Shown: positions 1-9,210, numbered from the stretch's first letter. The stretch is DNA of 64,000 bases from Kitasatospora kifunensis (GCF_014203855.1 NZ_JACHJV010000001.1:3844001-3908000), one strand, 5' to 3'. Notes: generated by a model from the letters alone, not told the origin. Numbers and translations are program-made.

Positions 1-277
1 GTTCGACATCGAGGCCTGGATCCCGACCCAGGGCAAGTACCGCGAGGTCACCTCCACCTCGAACACCACCGAGTACCAGTCCCGCCGACTGTCGATCCGG
101 ATGCGCGAGGAGGGCAAGGTCCGTCCGCTGGCCACCCTCAACGGCACCCTGGTCGCCGTGCCCCGGGTGATCGTGGCGCTGCTGGAGAACCACCAGCAGG
201 CCGATGGCTCCGTGGTGCTGCCCGAGGCGCTGCGCCCGTACCTGGGCGGCCGGAGCACGCTGGACCCGGTCAAGTGA
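1..277 (+). CDS. serS: Seryl-tRNA synthetase, C-terminal end (partial)
   Basis: The frame open from base 2 encodes the last 91 residues of a class II seryl-tRNA synthetase, which charges tRNA-Ser in the cytoplasm. The class II motif 3 neighbourhood is visible: FDIEAWIP, then [14 protein letters not shown], then [20 protein letters not shown]. The final segment [11 protein letters not shown] is the usual SerRS tail. The gene begins before the window. Its TGA stop (275-277) overlaps the GTG start of the next gene, so the two are probably translationally coupled. Confidence 0.95.
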   Translation, partial: FDIEAWIPTQGKYREVTSTSNTTEYQSRRLSIRMREEGKVRPLATLNGTLVAVPRVIVALLENHQQADGSVVLPEALRPYLGGRSTLDPVK

Positions 278-1086
278 CCACCGGGCTGCCGTACCGGCTG
301 ATCGCCACCGATCTGGACGGCACCCTGCTCACCCCCGCGGAGACGGTCTCCGCCCGGACCCGCGCCGCCCTGGCCACCGCCACGGCGGCCGGGGCCACCC
401 ACATCATCGTCACCGGCCGCGCGGCCCCCTGGGCACGCCCGGTCTTCGACGAGATCGGCTACACCGGGATAGCGGTCTGCGGGCAGGGCGCCCAGGTCTA
501 CGACGCGGGCGCGCACAAGCTGCTCACCTCGATGACCCTGGACCGCCGGGTGGCCGGGCTCGCACTGGCCAAGCTGGAGGCCGAGCTGGGTCCACTGGCG
601 GCGGCCGCCAACCAGGACGGCCTGGCGGGCTCGGTACTGGCGCTGCCCTCCTACCAGTTGGAGATCGGCAGCGACCTGCCGCTGCGCCGGGTCGAGACGA
701 GCGCGGAGCTGTTCACCGAGCCGATCAGCAAGCTCTACATCCAGCACCCCGGACTGACGGACGATCAACTGGCGGACGTCGCCCGCCGGGTGGTCGGCGA
801 TCTGGTCGGCGTGACGATGGCCGGCCAGAGCATCGTGGAGCTGCTGCCGCTGGGCCTGTCCAAGGCCACCGGGCTGGCCATCGCGGCCCGGCGGCTGGGG
901 CTGCGGGCGGCGGACACCATCGCCTTCGGCGACATGCCCAACGACGTGCCGATGTTCCACTGGGCCGCGCACACGGTGGCGATGGCCAATGCCCACCAGG
1001 AGCTGCTGGCGGTGGCCGACGAGGTCACCACGAGCAACGCGGCGGACGGCGTCGCACTGGTACTGGAACGGCTCTACGGCGCCTGA
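274..1086 (+). CDS. HAD-superfamily hydrolase, Cof type
   Basis: This 270-residue cytosolic protein is a Cof-like (HAD IIB) phosphatase. Motif I is [10 protein letters not shown] near residue 10, with the nucleophile Asp and the general acid Asp. Motif II (VTGRA) follows near residue 48. The C-terminal motif [11 protein letters not shown] near residue 210 supplies the metal-binding acids, and the insert between is the C2B cap. Such enzymes dephosphorylate sugar phosphates, nucleotides or cofactor phosphates; the substrate cannot be read from sequence. The GTG start sits inside the serS stop. A second enzyme of the same type is at 20948-21805 in this window, and both end with the same FGDMPND block. 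Confidence 0.9.
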   Translation: MTTGLPYRLIATDLDGTLLTPAETVSARTRAALATATAAGATHIIVTGRAAPWARPVFDEIGYTGIAVCGQGAQVYDAGAHKLLTSMTLDRRVAGLALAKLEAELGPLAAAANQDGLAGSVLALPSYQLEIGSDLPLRRVETSAELFTEPISKLYIQHPGLTDDQLADVARRVVGDLVGVTMAGQSIVELLPLGLSKATGLAIAARRLGLRAADTIAFGDMPNDVPMFHWAAHTVAMANAHQELLAVADEVTTSNAADGVALVLERLYGA

Positions 1087-1102
1087 CCGGCGCTCGGTCT
1101 TG

Positions 1103-1148
1103 GAGGGTCCGCCAGTAGGGGGCCAGCGTCCCCTACTGGCGGACCCTC
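1103..1148. terminator. Bidirectional hairpin between convergent genes
   Basis: A perfect 19-bp stem (1103-1121 with 1130-1148) encloses an 8-base loop. It lies 16 bases after the HAD stop and directly touches the stop codon of the LCP gene on the other strand. The position suits a terminator for both genes. The stem sequence (gagggtccgccagtagggg) returns almost unchanged in the arms of the long palindrome at 19676-19837. Confidence 0.75.
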
Positions 1149-2858
1149 TTAGTTGTAGGTGAGGTTGGAGCACGGGTCGTCGTCGGCCGAGCGGGCGTTG
1201 TCGTTGATGCTCGGCGGCAGCGGGGCCGGGGCGGTACTACTGGGCGCGGCGGAAGTGCCCGCCGGGGCACCGCCGTTGGCCGCCGCGTAGTCCTTGCCCA
1301 GGATCAGGTTCAGCGCGGCGGTGCCGCTCTTCTGCAGGGTCGCACCCGGGAAGAGCTGCGCCAGCGACTGAGCGGCCTTGGCCTGGTTCGGGCCGTACTC
1401 GATCACCGTGCTGTCGTGGTCCTGGGTGGCCGCGTTGGCGGCGCCGGCCACGGTGAACTTGGCGTCCTTGAGCTTGGCCGCGGCCGAGGTGGTCAGCCCT
1501 GTGGTGGTGGTGCCGTTGTAGACCATGACCTTGGCCCCGGCGCCGTTCACGTCGCCGGGCGCGGGAACGGAGGGAGCGGAGCTGCTCGGGGCGGCGGGCG
1601 AGGCGTCGGGGCCGCTGGAGCCCGCGGCGTCGGGGCGCTGGCCGCTGGCGTCCTGGCCGTCGAGCGTACGGTCGGCCTTCAGACTGGCCCAGAGGCGGTC
1701 GGCGTCCGGCTGCACCCAGGCCACCCGGGGGCCCTCGAAGCGCCACGGCACGGTGATGAACTTGATGTCCTTCAGGTCGATGTTCTTCATCGACAGCCCG
1801 AAGCCGAGCAGCTTCTCCGCCGAGCCGAGGTCGGGGTCGACGGTCAGCGACTTGGTGGCGGCATCGGCCAGCGGCAGCAAGGCGGTCGGGTTCATCCCCT
1901 CACCCTTGACCTTCTTGATCAGCGCGGAGAGGAAGGCCTGCTGGCGCTGCATCCGGCCGATGTCCGAGCCGTCTCCGATGCCGTGCCGCACCCGGACGTA
2001 GTCCAGCGCCTGCTGCCCGGCCACGCTCTGCACGCCCTTGGTGAAGATCTGCTTGCCCTTGCGGCCGAGGTTGGGGTTGAGGTCGCCCTCGTAGACCGCG
2101 TTCGGCACACAGACCTGGACGCCGCCGACCGCGCTGGTCATCGAGGCGAAGCCGTTGAAGTCGACCACCAGGGTGTGGTCCACCCGCATCCCGGTCAGCT
2201 TCTCGACGGTGTTCTGGGTGCAGGCGGGGTTGCCGGTGTCCGTGTTCCCCATCGAGAAGGCGGCGTTGAACATGGTGTCGGGCTGGGGCTTGGTCCACTT
2301 GCCGTTCACCAGGCAGGACGGGATCTCGACCAGCGAGTCGCGCGGTATCGAGATGCCGACGGCGTGCTTGTGGTCGGCATAGACGTGCAGCAGGATCGTG
2401 GTGTCCGAGCGGGCGCCGTCGTCGCCGCCACCGCCGAGGTTGCTGTTGCCGCTGCCGCGCGAGTCGGAACCGATCAGCAGGACGTTGACCGGCTTGTTGC
2501 CGTTGGCGTCGGCGGTGGCCTCGGGCGGCCGGTCGGCCGCGATGCCGGCCTTGTCGAAGCTCTTGATGTTGCCGTTCAGCTTCAGGTAGACCGCACCGCC
2601 GGCGGTCGCGACCAGGACGACGGCGGAGGCGGCCGTCCAGGCGATGATCTTCTTCTTGCTCGCCGGCTTGCCCGGCTTGCGGCGGCCGCGACCCGCGGTC
2701 CGGCCCTGCGCCGCGGTCCGGCCCTGCGCCGCGGTCCGGCTCTGCGCCCGGCGAGCCTCGGCGCGGCCACCGGGGCGGCCACCGGGGCGCGGCTGCTCAC
2801 TGTCGGCATGCGGTTTCGGCGCGTCGTGTTTCGAGGCGCCCGCCCTCTGGCCTGACAT
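1149..2858 (-). CDS. LCP (LytR-CpsA-Psr) family cell-wall ligase with LytR_C domain
   Basis: LCP proteins transfer undecaprenyl-linked glycopolymers to peptidoglycan on the outer face of the membrane. This 569-residue protein has a basic cytoplasmic N-terminus containing three near-identical GRTAAQ units (an 18-bp tandem repeat in DNA), one membrane helix at about residues 73-98, and an LCP domain at about 125-340. The conserved motifs LLIGSDSRG, RSDTTILLH, ISIPRDS and RVRHGIGDGSDIGRMQRQQ are all present. A LytR_C domain follows at about 440-520, then a Pro/Ser/Ala tail. I chose the ATG at 2858 because GGAGGG lies eight bases upstream; a longer frame from GTG 2873 would put that ribosome site inside the gene. 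Confidence 0.92.
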   Translation of the reverse strand: MSGQRAGASKHDAPKPHADSEQPRPGGRPGGRAEARRAQSRTAAQGRTAAQGRTAGRGRRKPGKPASKKKIIAWTAASAVVLVATAGGAVYLKLNGNIKSFDKAGIAADRPPEATADANGNKPVNVLLIGSDSRGSGNSNLGGGGDDGARSDTTILLHVYADHKHAVGISIPRDSLVEIPSCLVNGKWTKPQPDTMFNAAFSMGNTDTGNPACTQNTVEKLTGMRVDHTLVVDFNGFASMTSAVGGVQVCVPNAVYEGDLNPNLGRKGKQIFTKGVQSVAGQQALDYVRVRHGIGDGSDIGRMQRQQAFLSALIKKVKGEGMNPTALLPLADAATKSLTVDPDLGSAEKLLGFGLSMKNIDLKDIKFITVPWRFEGPRVAWVQPDADRLWASLKADRTLDGQDASGQRPDAAGSSGPDASPAAPSSSAPSVPAPGDVNGAGAKVMVYNGTTTTGLTTSAAAKLKDAKFTVAGAANAATQDHDSTVIEYGPNQAKAAQSLAQLFPGATLQKSGTAALNLILGKDYAAANGGAPAGTSAAPSSTAPAPLPPSINDNARSADDDPCSNLTYN

Positions 2859-3213
2859 TCGTACACCCTCCACCGGCCACTGACAGAGCCCTGCGCATGG
2901 TCTAGACCACGTGCAGAGACAACGCTCGGCGCCCTCGGGGACGTGCCGCGGCGCCTTGTGGCCCCGCTCTCATCTCGTGCAGACACATTGAGCTATTCAG
3001 CGGAGCATATAAAGGCATCATCGCGAAGTCACGGTGAAGTCTTGACCTGGACTTTGGGTTGCAGAATTGCGCAAATGAGCAAACGATCCATTCTCGATGA
3101 CCTCGGCCGCCCCTGGCGGCCAGCGGAAGCAGAGTCGAGCCGGTTGTAGGATGACCGGGCAAGGGGTTGTAGGATGACCGGGCAAGTGCGGGTCAGGCGA
3201 TCGGAGGTGGCAG
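2859..3213. other. Divergent intergenic region
   Basis: This 355-base stretch separates the divergent LCP and GntR genes and must carry both promoters. It is less GC-rich around 2990-3090, with an almost palindromic attgcgcaaa at 3064-3073. No convincing gene is visible. The GntR-proximal end holds a 22-bp direct repeat, listed separately. Confidence 0.6.
3142..3186 (+). promoter_or_regulatory. Two 22-bp direct repeats, likely GntR operator
   Basis: The sequence beginning ggttgtaggatgaccgggca occurs at 3142-3163 and again at 3165-3186, a period of 23 bases. It ends 27 bases before the GTG start of the FCD-GntR gene. Position and duplication suggest autoregulatory binding sites; FCD-type regulators often bind TTGT-type half sites. 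This is inferred from sequence only. Confidence 0.5.
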
Positions 3214-3954
3214 GTGAACAGCGAGAACGGCAACGGCGGCGCCCTGCGGGCCGCCGGTCGGCGCTCCCTGGTGGACGTCGCGATCGAGCAGCTGCGGGAC
3301 CAGCTCACGGCCGGCGTCTGGGCGGTCGGCGAGCGCATCCCCACCGAGCACGAGCTCGCCGAGCAGCTCCAGGTCGGCCGCAACACCGTGCGGGAGGCGA
3401 TCCGGGTGCTGGTGCACGCGGGGATGCTGGCCACCCGCCAGGGTGAGGGCACCTTCGTGCGCAGCACCAGCGACCCCGCCGCCGTGCTGCGCGGCGTGCA
3501 GCGCTCCGGCGTGCGCGACGTGCTGGAGGTCCGGGCGGCGCTGGAGGCCGAGGCGGCCCGGCTGGCCGCCGTGCGGCACACCGCAGAGGACCTGGACCGG
3601 ATGCGGGCCGCGCTCGCCCGGGAGGCCGAGGTGATCGCCGCGCACCCCGAGCGGGTCGGCCGCGAGGCCACGGTCGAGCACGACCTGGAGTTCCACACCG
3701 CGGTCGTCGAGGCCGCCCACAATCCCGCGCTGACCGAGGTCTACCGCTACTTCGGTGCCTCGGTGCGCGAGGCGATGCGCACCGCGTTCGGCGACCACGA
3801 GATGCCCGAGGTGGTCGTGGCCACCCACGCGGCGCTGGTCGACGCGATCGCCAGCGGCGACCCCGACCGGGCCGAGGCCGCCTGTCGCGCGCTGCTCCTG
3901 GAGCCGACCGCGGCGGTCGAGCAGCTGCTCGCGGAGTTCGCGGCGCGCAAGTAG
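3214..3954 (+). CDS. GntR-family regulator, FCD subfamily (FadR-like)
   Basis: The 246-residue protein has an N-terminal winged helix at about residues 12-82 with the GntR signature (GERIPTEHELAEQLQVGRNTVREAIRVL, read in two parts) and the wing GEGTFVRS. An all-helical FCD ligand domain follows at about 100-235, including the metal-ligand region EHDLEFHTAVVEAAHNP. These proteins usually repress a neighbouring transporter or catabolic gene until a carboxylate effector binds. GGAGGTG ends about five bases before the GTG start. The MFS gene lies 78 bases downstream on the same strand and is the obvious target. Confidence 0.9.
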   Translation: MNSENGNGGALRAAGRRSLVDVAIEQLRDQLTAGVWAVGERIPTEHELAEQLQVGRNTVREAIRVLVHAGMLATRQGEGTFVRSTSDPAAVLRGVQRSGVRDVLEVRAALEAEAARLAAVRHTAEDLDRMRAALAREAEVIAAHPERVGREATVEHDLEFHTAVVEAAHNPALTEVYRYFGASVREAMRTAFGDHEMPEVVVATHAALVDAIASGDPDRAEAACRALLLEPTAAVEQLLAEFAARK

Positions 3955-4032
3955 TCGGAAGCCCCCGGTGCGCCACCACAGCGCGCCCCCGCTTCCCCCT
4001 GCCACTCCCTTTTCCCTAGAAATGGCACCACC

Positions 4033-5298
4033 ATGTCCGTCACCCGGGCTCAGCAGTCGCTGCCCACTTCGGCCGTCCGTATCCCTACCAAGCTCGCCCA
4101 CCCGGCGCTGCTGCTGACCGGGATCGTGCTGGTCGCGCTGAACATGCGGGCCTGTCTGGCCGCGATCTCGCCGATGGTCGGTGAGATCCAGCGCAGCTTC
4201 GGCCTGTCGGCCACCGTGAGCGGACTGATCACCACCGTGCCGGTGCTCTTCCAGGGTGTCGGCGCGCCGCTCACCCCGCGGTTGACCCGGCGGTTCGGCA
4301 CCGAGCGGGTGGTGCTCGGTGCGGTGCTGGTGCTGGGCGCGGGGGTGCTGCTGCGGGTGCTGCCCTCGGTGGTCGCGCTGTATGCGGGCTGCGTGGTGAT
4401 CGGGGTGGCGATCGCGGTGCTCAACGTCTCGATGCCCGGCCTGGTCAAGCGCGAGTTCCCGCAGCGGGCGGCGACGATGACCGGGGTGTACTCGACCACC
4501 ATGCTGGTCGGCGCCACGCTGGCGGCCGGTAGCTCGGTGCCGCTGGAGCACGTGCTGGGCGGCGGGTGGCGGGCCTCGCTCGGGTCCTGGTCGCTGCTGG
4601 CGCTGATCGCGGCGGTGGCCTGGCTGCCGCAGGTGCTGCGCAGCCGTCAGGAGCGGGCGGCGCAGCTCTCGCCGGGCGCGTCGCGGCTGTCGGCCGCTCA
4701 GCCGCGACCGGTGACCGAGAAGCCGATCGCGGGGATCTGGCGGCTGCCGCTGGCCTGGCAGATCAGCCTGTTCATGGGCATCTCCTCGCTGATGGTCTAC
4801 ACGCTGGTCGCCTGGATGCCCACGATCCTGGCCGACCACGGCATGAGCCGGGACCAGGCCGGTCTGGTCTTCGCGTTCAGCAACCTGGTGCAGGTGGCCG
4901 GCGCGTTCCTGGTGCCGCTGCTGGCGGGCCGGCTGCGCAGTCAGCGCTGGCTGGCGGTGGCGATGGCCGCGCTGAACGCGGTGGGCGTGGCCGGGCTGCT
5001 GATCGCCCCGGTCTCAGGGGCCTGGATCTCGGCGGCGGTGCTGGGTCTGGCGCAGGGCGGCTCGCTCGGCCTGGCGCTGGCGTTCATCGTGCTGCGCACC
5101 GGCACTGCCGCCGGGGCCGCACAGCTGGGCGGCATGTCACAGGCGGTCGGCTACCTGATCGCGGCCGTGGGCCCGGTGGGCGGCGGCGCGCTGCACCAGC
5201 TGACGGGCGGCTGGACGGCGGTGCTGGTGGTGCTGCTGGTGCTCGCGGGGGCGGCGGCCGTCGCCGGTTGGGGCGCGGGGCAGGACCGGACGCTGTAG
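4033..5298 (+). CDS. MFS transporter, CynX/NimT type
   Basis: This 421-residue protein has about twelve hydrophobic segments, a central loop near residues 200-240 and the 'NMRACLAAISPMVGEIQ' opening typical of the CynX/NimT (cyanate/2-nitroimidazole) branch of major facilitator permeases. Members move small anions or drugs across the cytoplasmic membrane; the substrate is not predictable. It sits behind the FCD-GntR gene. The ribosome site before the ATG is weak, so a slightly different start is possible. Confidence 0.87.
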   Translation: MSVTRAQQSLPTSAVRIPTKLAHPALLLTGIVLVALNMRACLAAISPMVGEIQRSFGLSATVSGLITTVPVLFQGVGAPLTPRLTRRFGTERVVLGAVLVLGAGVLLRVLPSVVALYAGCVVIGVAIAVLNVSMPGLVKREFPQRAATMTGVYSTTMLVGATLAAGSSVPLEHVLGGGWRASLGSWSLLALIAAVAWLPQVLRSRQERAAQLSPGASRLSAAQPRPVTEKPIAGIWRLPLAWQISLFMGISSLMVYTLVAWMPTILADHGMSRDQAGLVFAFSNLVQVAGAFLVPLLAGRLRSQRWLAVAMAALNAVGVAGLLIAPVSGAWISAAVLGLAQGGSLGLALAFIVLRTGTAAGAAQLGGMSQAVGYLIAAVGPVGGGALHQLTGGWTAVLVVLLVLAGAAAVAGWGAGQDRTL

Positions 5299-5329
5299 GT
5301 GAGGCTGTAGCTGTAGCTGTAGGAATGCG

Positions 5330-5368
5330 AACGGGTGGGGCTGCGAAGGTCGCGGCCCCACCCGTTTT
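5330..5368 (+). terminator. Intrinsic terminator after the MFS gene
   Basis: A 16-bp stem with one G-T pair (5330-5345 with 5351-5366) closes a five-base loop, and four T residues follow. It lies 32 bases after the MFS stop, between convergent genes, and can serve both strands. Confidence 0.8.
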
Positions 5369-5389
5369 GCGTGGTCGGCTCGTCGGGTT

Positions 5390-5455
5390 GTCAGTCCTTG
5401 GAGCCGTCAGTCCTCAGAGCTGTCAGTCTTCCGAAGAGCTGTCAGTCTTCCGAGT
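5390..5455. repeat. Four short tandem GTCAGTC units
   Basis: GTCAGTC occurs at 5390, 5406, 5422 and 5441 with similar intervening bases; the last two units share agctgtcagtcttccga. The array lies between the terminator and the end of the ABC permease gene, overlapping its final codons. It looks like local slippage or duplication; no function is evident. Confidence 0.55.
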
Positions 5456-6158
5456 TGAAGGAGAGGCCGGCCAGGCGGACCGCGGCGAAGGCGGTGGCCC
5501 CGGCGGTGACGATCACCAGGAGCGGGATGGCCGCGCCGAGGGCGACGTCGGCGCTGATGGCGTCCGGGGCGGCCACGCTCTTGGCGATCGACAGCCCCCA
5601 CTGCTGGATGCTCAGCGTCCTGGCACCCGAGACGAAGTTGCCGATCAGGCTCTCCCAGATCAGCGCGTAGGCCAGGCCCACCACCACCGCGTTGCGGGTG
5701 ACCACGCCGAGCAGCAGGAACAGCGCGCTGTAGGCGGCGCCCGCCACCAGGGTGCCCACCGCGTAACCGACCGCCAGCCCGTCCGTGGTCCCGTCCACGA
5801 TCAACCCCGCGAGCAGCACCGGGATCGCGGCGAAGACCCAGGTGCTGACGACGGCGACGGCGAGCTTGGTGGTGATGATCCGCCACCGCGGCAACGGCTT
5901 GGCCAGCAGGTAGACGATCGAGCCGTCGTCGATCTCGGTGGAGATCACGCCGGTGCCGACCACCAGCCCCAGCAGCGGGACGAGCGTGCCAAGGCCCAGC
6001 CTGCCGACGATGTTGACGGCGATGTCGTGCTTGTCGGCGCTGGAGTTGCTCGCCACCACGGACAGCAGCAACAGCAGCGCCGGGACGACCAGCAGCAGGA
6101 TGCCCCGCCGCCTGCCGAGCAGACCGCGTACGGTCAGCCGCGCCACGGTCAGGTTCAC
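5442..6158 (-). CDS. ABC-2 type transporter permease
   Basis: This 238-residue polytopic membrane protein has about six hydrophobic segments and the ABC-2 layout, including the cytoplasmic stretch EIDDGSIVYLLAKPLPRW that normally contacts the ATPase. It is the last gene of a four-gene minus-strand operon and should pair with the ATPase at 6247-7167. Substrate unknown. The start is GTG at 6158, 88 bases after the preceding stop. Confidence 0.85.
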   Translation of the reverse strand: MNLTVARLTVRGLLGRRRGILLLVVPALLLLLSVVASNSSADKHDIAVNIVGRLGLGTLVPLLGLVVGTGVISTEIDDGSIVYLLAKPLPRWRIITTKLAVAVVSTWVFAAIPVLLAGLIVDGTTDGLAVGYAVGTLVAGAAYSALFLLLGVVTRNAVVVGLAYALIWESLIGNFVSGARTLSIQQWGLSIAKSVAAPDAISADVALGAAIPLLVIVTAGATAFAAVRLAGLSFNSED

Positions 6159-6246
6159 GGTGTCAGCCTTTCTACGGCGGAGCTGGGCAGAGCTGGGTGG
6201 AGCAGGGCTTGGTACAGCAGGGCTTGACCGGGCAGGGCTTGGTGGG

Positions 6247-7167
6247 TCATCGGGAGCCGACCAGGTAGGAGAAGACGCTCTCCAGTGACTCGTCCGCCGG
6301 GGAGACGGTGAAGAGCCGGATCCCGGCCTCCTTGGCCACCTTGGGCAACAGGGTGGTGAAACCCTGGAAGTTGATCGCCTGGATCCGCAACGCCCGCTCC
6401 TGCTGGTCCAGTTCGATCCCGGCCGTGGACCCGTCGGCGATCAGTGCCGCCGCCAGGCGCCGGTCATCGCTGGAGCGCACCAGGTAGCGGTGCGGGCGGT
6501 CCGTCATCAGCCGACGGATCCGGCGGAAGTCACCCGAGGCGGCGTGCCGCCCGGACACCACCACCTCGATGTGCCGGGCCAGTTGCTCGACCTCCTCAAG
6601 GATGTGCGAGGAGAAGAGCACCGTGCGGCCCTCGGCGCCGAACCGGCCCAGCAGCTCCATCAGTTGGAGCCGCTGGCGCGGGTCCATGCCGTTGAACGGC
6701 TCGTCCAGCAGCAGCACGGAAGGCTCGTGGACCAGCGCCGAGGCCATCTTGACCCGCTGCTTCATGCCCTTGGAGTACGTCCCGGTCTGGCGCTCCTGCG
6801 CGTGCTCCATGTCCACCAGGGCGAGCGCCTTGCGGGCGGCCGCGCCCGGGTCGGGCAGACCGTGCAGTTCGGCGTTGGCGAGCACGAAGTCCCAGCCGGT
6901 CAGGTAGTCGTACATCGACTCCCGTTCCGGCACCAGGCCGATCGCCCGGTAGACCTCCTGGTTGCGCCAGATCGGCGCGCCGTCCAGCGTGACGGTGCCG
7001 GCCGAGGGAGCGAGGAAGCCGCTCATCATGTGGATCAGTGTGGACTTGCCCGCCCCGTTGGGCCCGAGCAGACCGGTCACGCCGGGCCCGATCGACATCG
7101 AGATGTCGTTGACGGCGACCACGTTGCCGAACCAACGGGAGACCTTGTCAATGGTGATGACAGCCAT
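6247..7167 (-). CDS. ABC transporter ATP-binding protein
   Basis: A 306-residue cytosolic ATPase of the ABC-2 export type. Walker A is GPNGAGKST near residue 37, the signature appears as YSKGMKQRVKMASAL (replacing LSGGQ, as is common in this branch), and Walker B is LLLDEPFNGMDP. The C-terminal 90 residues form the variable extension typical of the group. GAGAGGT precedes the ATG. It is the second of two ATPases in the operon and lies nine bases after the upstream permease. Confidence 0.9.
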   Translation of the reverse strand: MAVITIDKVSRWFGNVVAVNDISMSIGPGVTGLLGPNGAGKSTLIHMMSGFLAPSAGTVTLDGAPIWRNQEVYRAIGLVPERESMYDYLTGWDFVLANAELHGLPDPGAAARKALALVDMEHAQERQTGTYSKGMKQRVKMASALVHEPSVLLLDEPFNGMDPRQRLQLMELLGRFGAEGRTVLFSSHILEEVEQLARHIEVVVSGRHAASGDFRRIRRLMTDRPHRYLVRSSDDRRLAAALIADGSTAGIELDQQERALRIQAINFQGFTTLLPKVAKEAGIRLFTVSPADESLESVFSYLVGSR

Positions 7168-7176
7168 GACGACCTC

Positions 7177-8085
7177 TCAGATCTTCCGGTAGCGGCGCAG
7201 CAGCAGCGCATAGGCGCCGGCGACGAGGACGAGGATCTCCACTCCGAAGACCACCGCGCCTGCTGCCCCCGGGGTGGTCGGGAAATCCGTGGACAGGCCG
7301 CAGATCCGATTGACGAAGCGCTCCACCAGCGAGCTGGGCCCGATCACGTAGGCCCACTGCGTGGAGTCGGCCTGCGGGTCGCCGGTCAGGTGGCCGAGGA
7401 CGGAGGCCACGGCCTCCGTGATGACCAGCACGCCCATGATCGCGGCCACGCCGAACCCGCGCCTGGGCGTGGTCGCCGCGATCACCAGCCCGATCGCGGA
7501 GAAGAGCAGCGAGTAGAGCAGCGCGGCCAGCAGGCCGATGGCGAAGTGTTCGGTGTTGTGCGCGAAGTCCATCCCGCCGAGCAGCGCCCCCACATAGAGC
7601 ACCAGCAGCGGCAGCACGGTGACCACCAGCATCGCGGCCACCATCGCCGCGCCCTTGGCGCGCACGTAGTCGCCGCGGGTGATCGGCCGGGAGAAGTACA
7701 GCGGAACGGTCGAGTACCGCAGGTCGCGCGAGAGCAGCACCGGGGCCTGGGCGGCCACGAAGATCTCGAAGAAGAGCAGGCCTATCCCGCTGAGGTACTG
7801 CGGGTAGTCGGTGCCGTACTCGGTGGCCTTGCGCGCCAGCGCCATGGCCACCAGCAGGCCGGCCGGCAGCGTGGCCCCTGCCAGCACCAGCATCGGGAGC
7901 ACCTTGGACTTGGCCGACCGGCCGAGTCCGAAGGCACCGCGCAGCCCCTGCACGAAGAGCGAGCGGGTGGCGTAGCCGCGGCCGAGCCGCTGGCCCTGGT
8001 AGCCGCGGTAGCCGATGTTGTGGATGACGCCGTCGGTGCCGCCGGCCGAAACCGCAGGCGCCGGGAAGTCGGACTGCGTGGTCAT
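7177..8085 (-). CDS. ABC-2 type transporter permease
   Basis: A 302-residue membrane protein with a roughly 75-residue cytoplasmic N-terminus and six or more hydrophobic segments. The loop DLRYSTVPLYFSRPITRGDY is the ABC-2 coupling region. It begins inside the stop of the ATPase at 8082 (ATGA overlap, with GGGGAG upstream), so the two are coupled and very probably form one exporter. Substrate unknown. Confidence 0.87.
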   Translation of the reverse strand: MTTQSDFPAPAVSAGGTDGVIHNIGYRGYQGQRLGRGYATRSLFVQGLRGAFGLGRSAKSKVLPMLVLAGATLPAGLLVAMALARKATEYGTDYPQYLSGIGLLFFEIFVAAQAPVLLSRDLRYSTVPLYFSRPITRGDYVRAKGAAMVAAMLVVTVLPLLVLYVGALLGGMDFAHNTEHFAIGLLAALLYSLLFSAIGLVIAATTPRRGFGVAAIMGVLVITEAVASVLGHLTGDPQADSTQWAYVIGPSSLVERFVNRICGLSTDFPTTPGAAGAVVFGVEILVLVAGAYALLLRRYRKI

Positions 8086-9077
8086 CGGCGCTCCCCTGCC
8101 GGCTCGGTGGAGATCTCGTGGTCGATCGGATCGGCGTGGTCGGTCGAGGTCTCGCGCTCGGTGAAGATCTCGGAGACGCGGTGGCGGCGCTGCTCCAGGC
8201 GGACCAAGCCCAGACCGAGATCGGCGACCGTGTCGCGGATCAGGTCGTAGGTGTCGTCGCCCGCTATCTCGACCAGCAGGATGTGCGCGGCGTCGGCGCT
8301 CACCGTCAGTCCGGCGGCGGTCAGCCGCTGGTGGACCTCGGCGTCGGCGGTGCCGTCGGCGTTGTCCGTCACCTCCACCGCGAGCAGTTGGGTGACCTCG
8401 GTGAAGGAAGCCGTGGAGGAGGAGCGCAGCAGCCTGCCGCCGTCGATCACCACCAGGTGGTCGCAGGTCCGCTCCAACTCACCGAGCAGGTGGGTGGTGA
8501 CCAGCACGGAGATGCCGAAGTCGCTGTGCACCCGGCGGATCAGGCCGAGCATCTCGTCCCGACCGGCCGGGTCGAGCCCGTTGGTCGGTTCGTCCAGCAG
8601 CACCAACCGCGGGTCGTGGACCAGGGCCTGGGCGAGCTTCACCCGCTGCTTCATACCGGTCGAGTAGCCGCCGATCGGCCGGTAGCGCTCCTCGTACAGG
8701 CCGACATGGCGCAGCACGTCGGCCGTCCGTTCGCGGGCCGCGGTGGCCGGCAGTCCGGACATCCGGGCCATGTGCACCACGAACTCGGTGGCGGACACGT
8801 CCGGTGGCAGGCAGTCGTGCTCGGGCATGTAGCCGACCCGCTCGCGGATCGCCGATCCCTCGGTGGCGACGTTCAGCCCGAGGACCTCGCCGCTGCCCGA
8901 GGTGGCCGGCGAGAGCCCGAGCAGAATCTTGATGAGCGTGGACTTGCCCGCCCCGTTGGACCCCACGAGCCCCACGACGCCCGGCTGCACCTCTACGGTG
9001 AGCTGGTCGAGCGCGGTGACGGCGGGGAACCGCTTGGTGAGGGCGTCCGTTCTGATGACTGGGGTCGAGGTGGACAC
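8082..9077 (-). CDS. ABC transporter ATP-binding protein
   Basis: A 331-residue ATPase with Walker A GSNGAGKST, signature YSTGMKQRVKLAQAL and Walker B LVLLDEPTNGLDP. A C-terminal extension of about 110 residues ends in a run of acidic and His residues. First gene of the operon running to 5442. The start is GTG at 9077 with little ribosome-site sequence, so translation may be close to leaderless. The duplicated ATPase-permease order suggests an old tandem duplication of one exporter. Confidence 0.9.
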   Translation of the reverse strand: MSTSTPVIRTDALTKRFPAVTALDQLTVEVQPGVVGLVGSNGAGKSTLIKILLGLSPATSGSGEVLGLNVATEGSAIRERVGYMPEHDCLPPDVSATEFVVHMARMSGLPATAARERTADVLRHVGLYEERYRPIGGYSTGMKQRVKLAQALVHDPRLVLLDEPTNGLDPAGRDEMLGLIRRVHSDFGISVLVTTHLLGELERTCDHLVVIDGGRLLRSSSTASFTEVTQLLAVEVTDNADGTADAEVHQRLTAAGLTVSADAAHILLVEIAGDDTYDLIRDTVADLGLGLVRLEQRRHRVSEIFTERETSTDHADPIDHEISTEPAGERR

Positions 9078-9210
9078 AGTTCGAACTTAGCGCGCGGGGT
9101 GGGCCCTGGGAGCTGGCTGGAGGCCTGAGGTCTCTCATGCTGCGGGATGACCAGGGCGAGCCCTACCCTTAGGGGTTGAGCCTTTTCTGATGATGCGTCA
9201 GGCGTCGGGC

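Noticed and set aside
1416..2855. A long plus-strand frame opposite the LCP gene
   Set aside because: No recognisable domain; the LCP motifs on the minus strand are complete.
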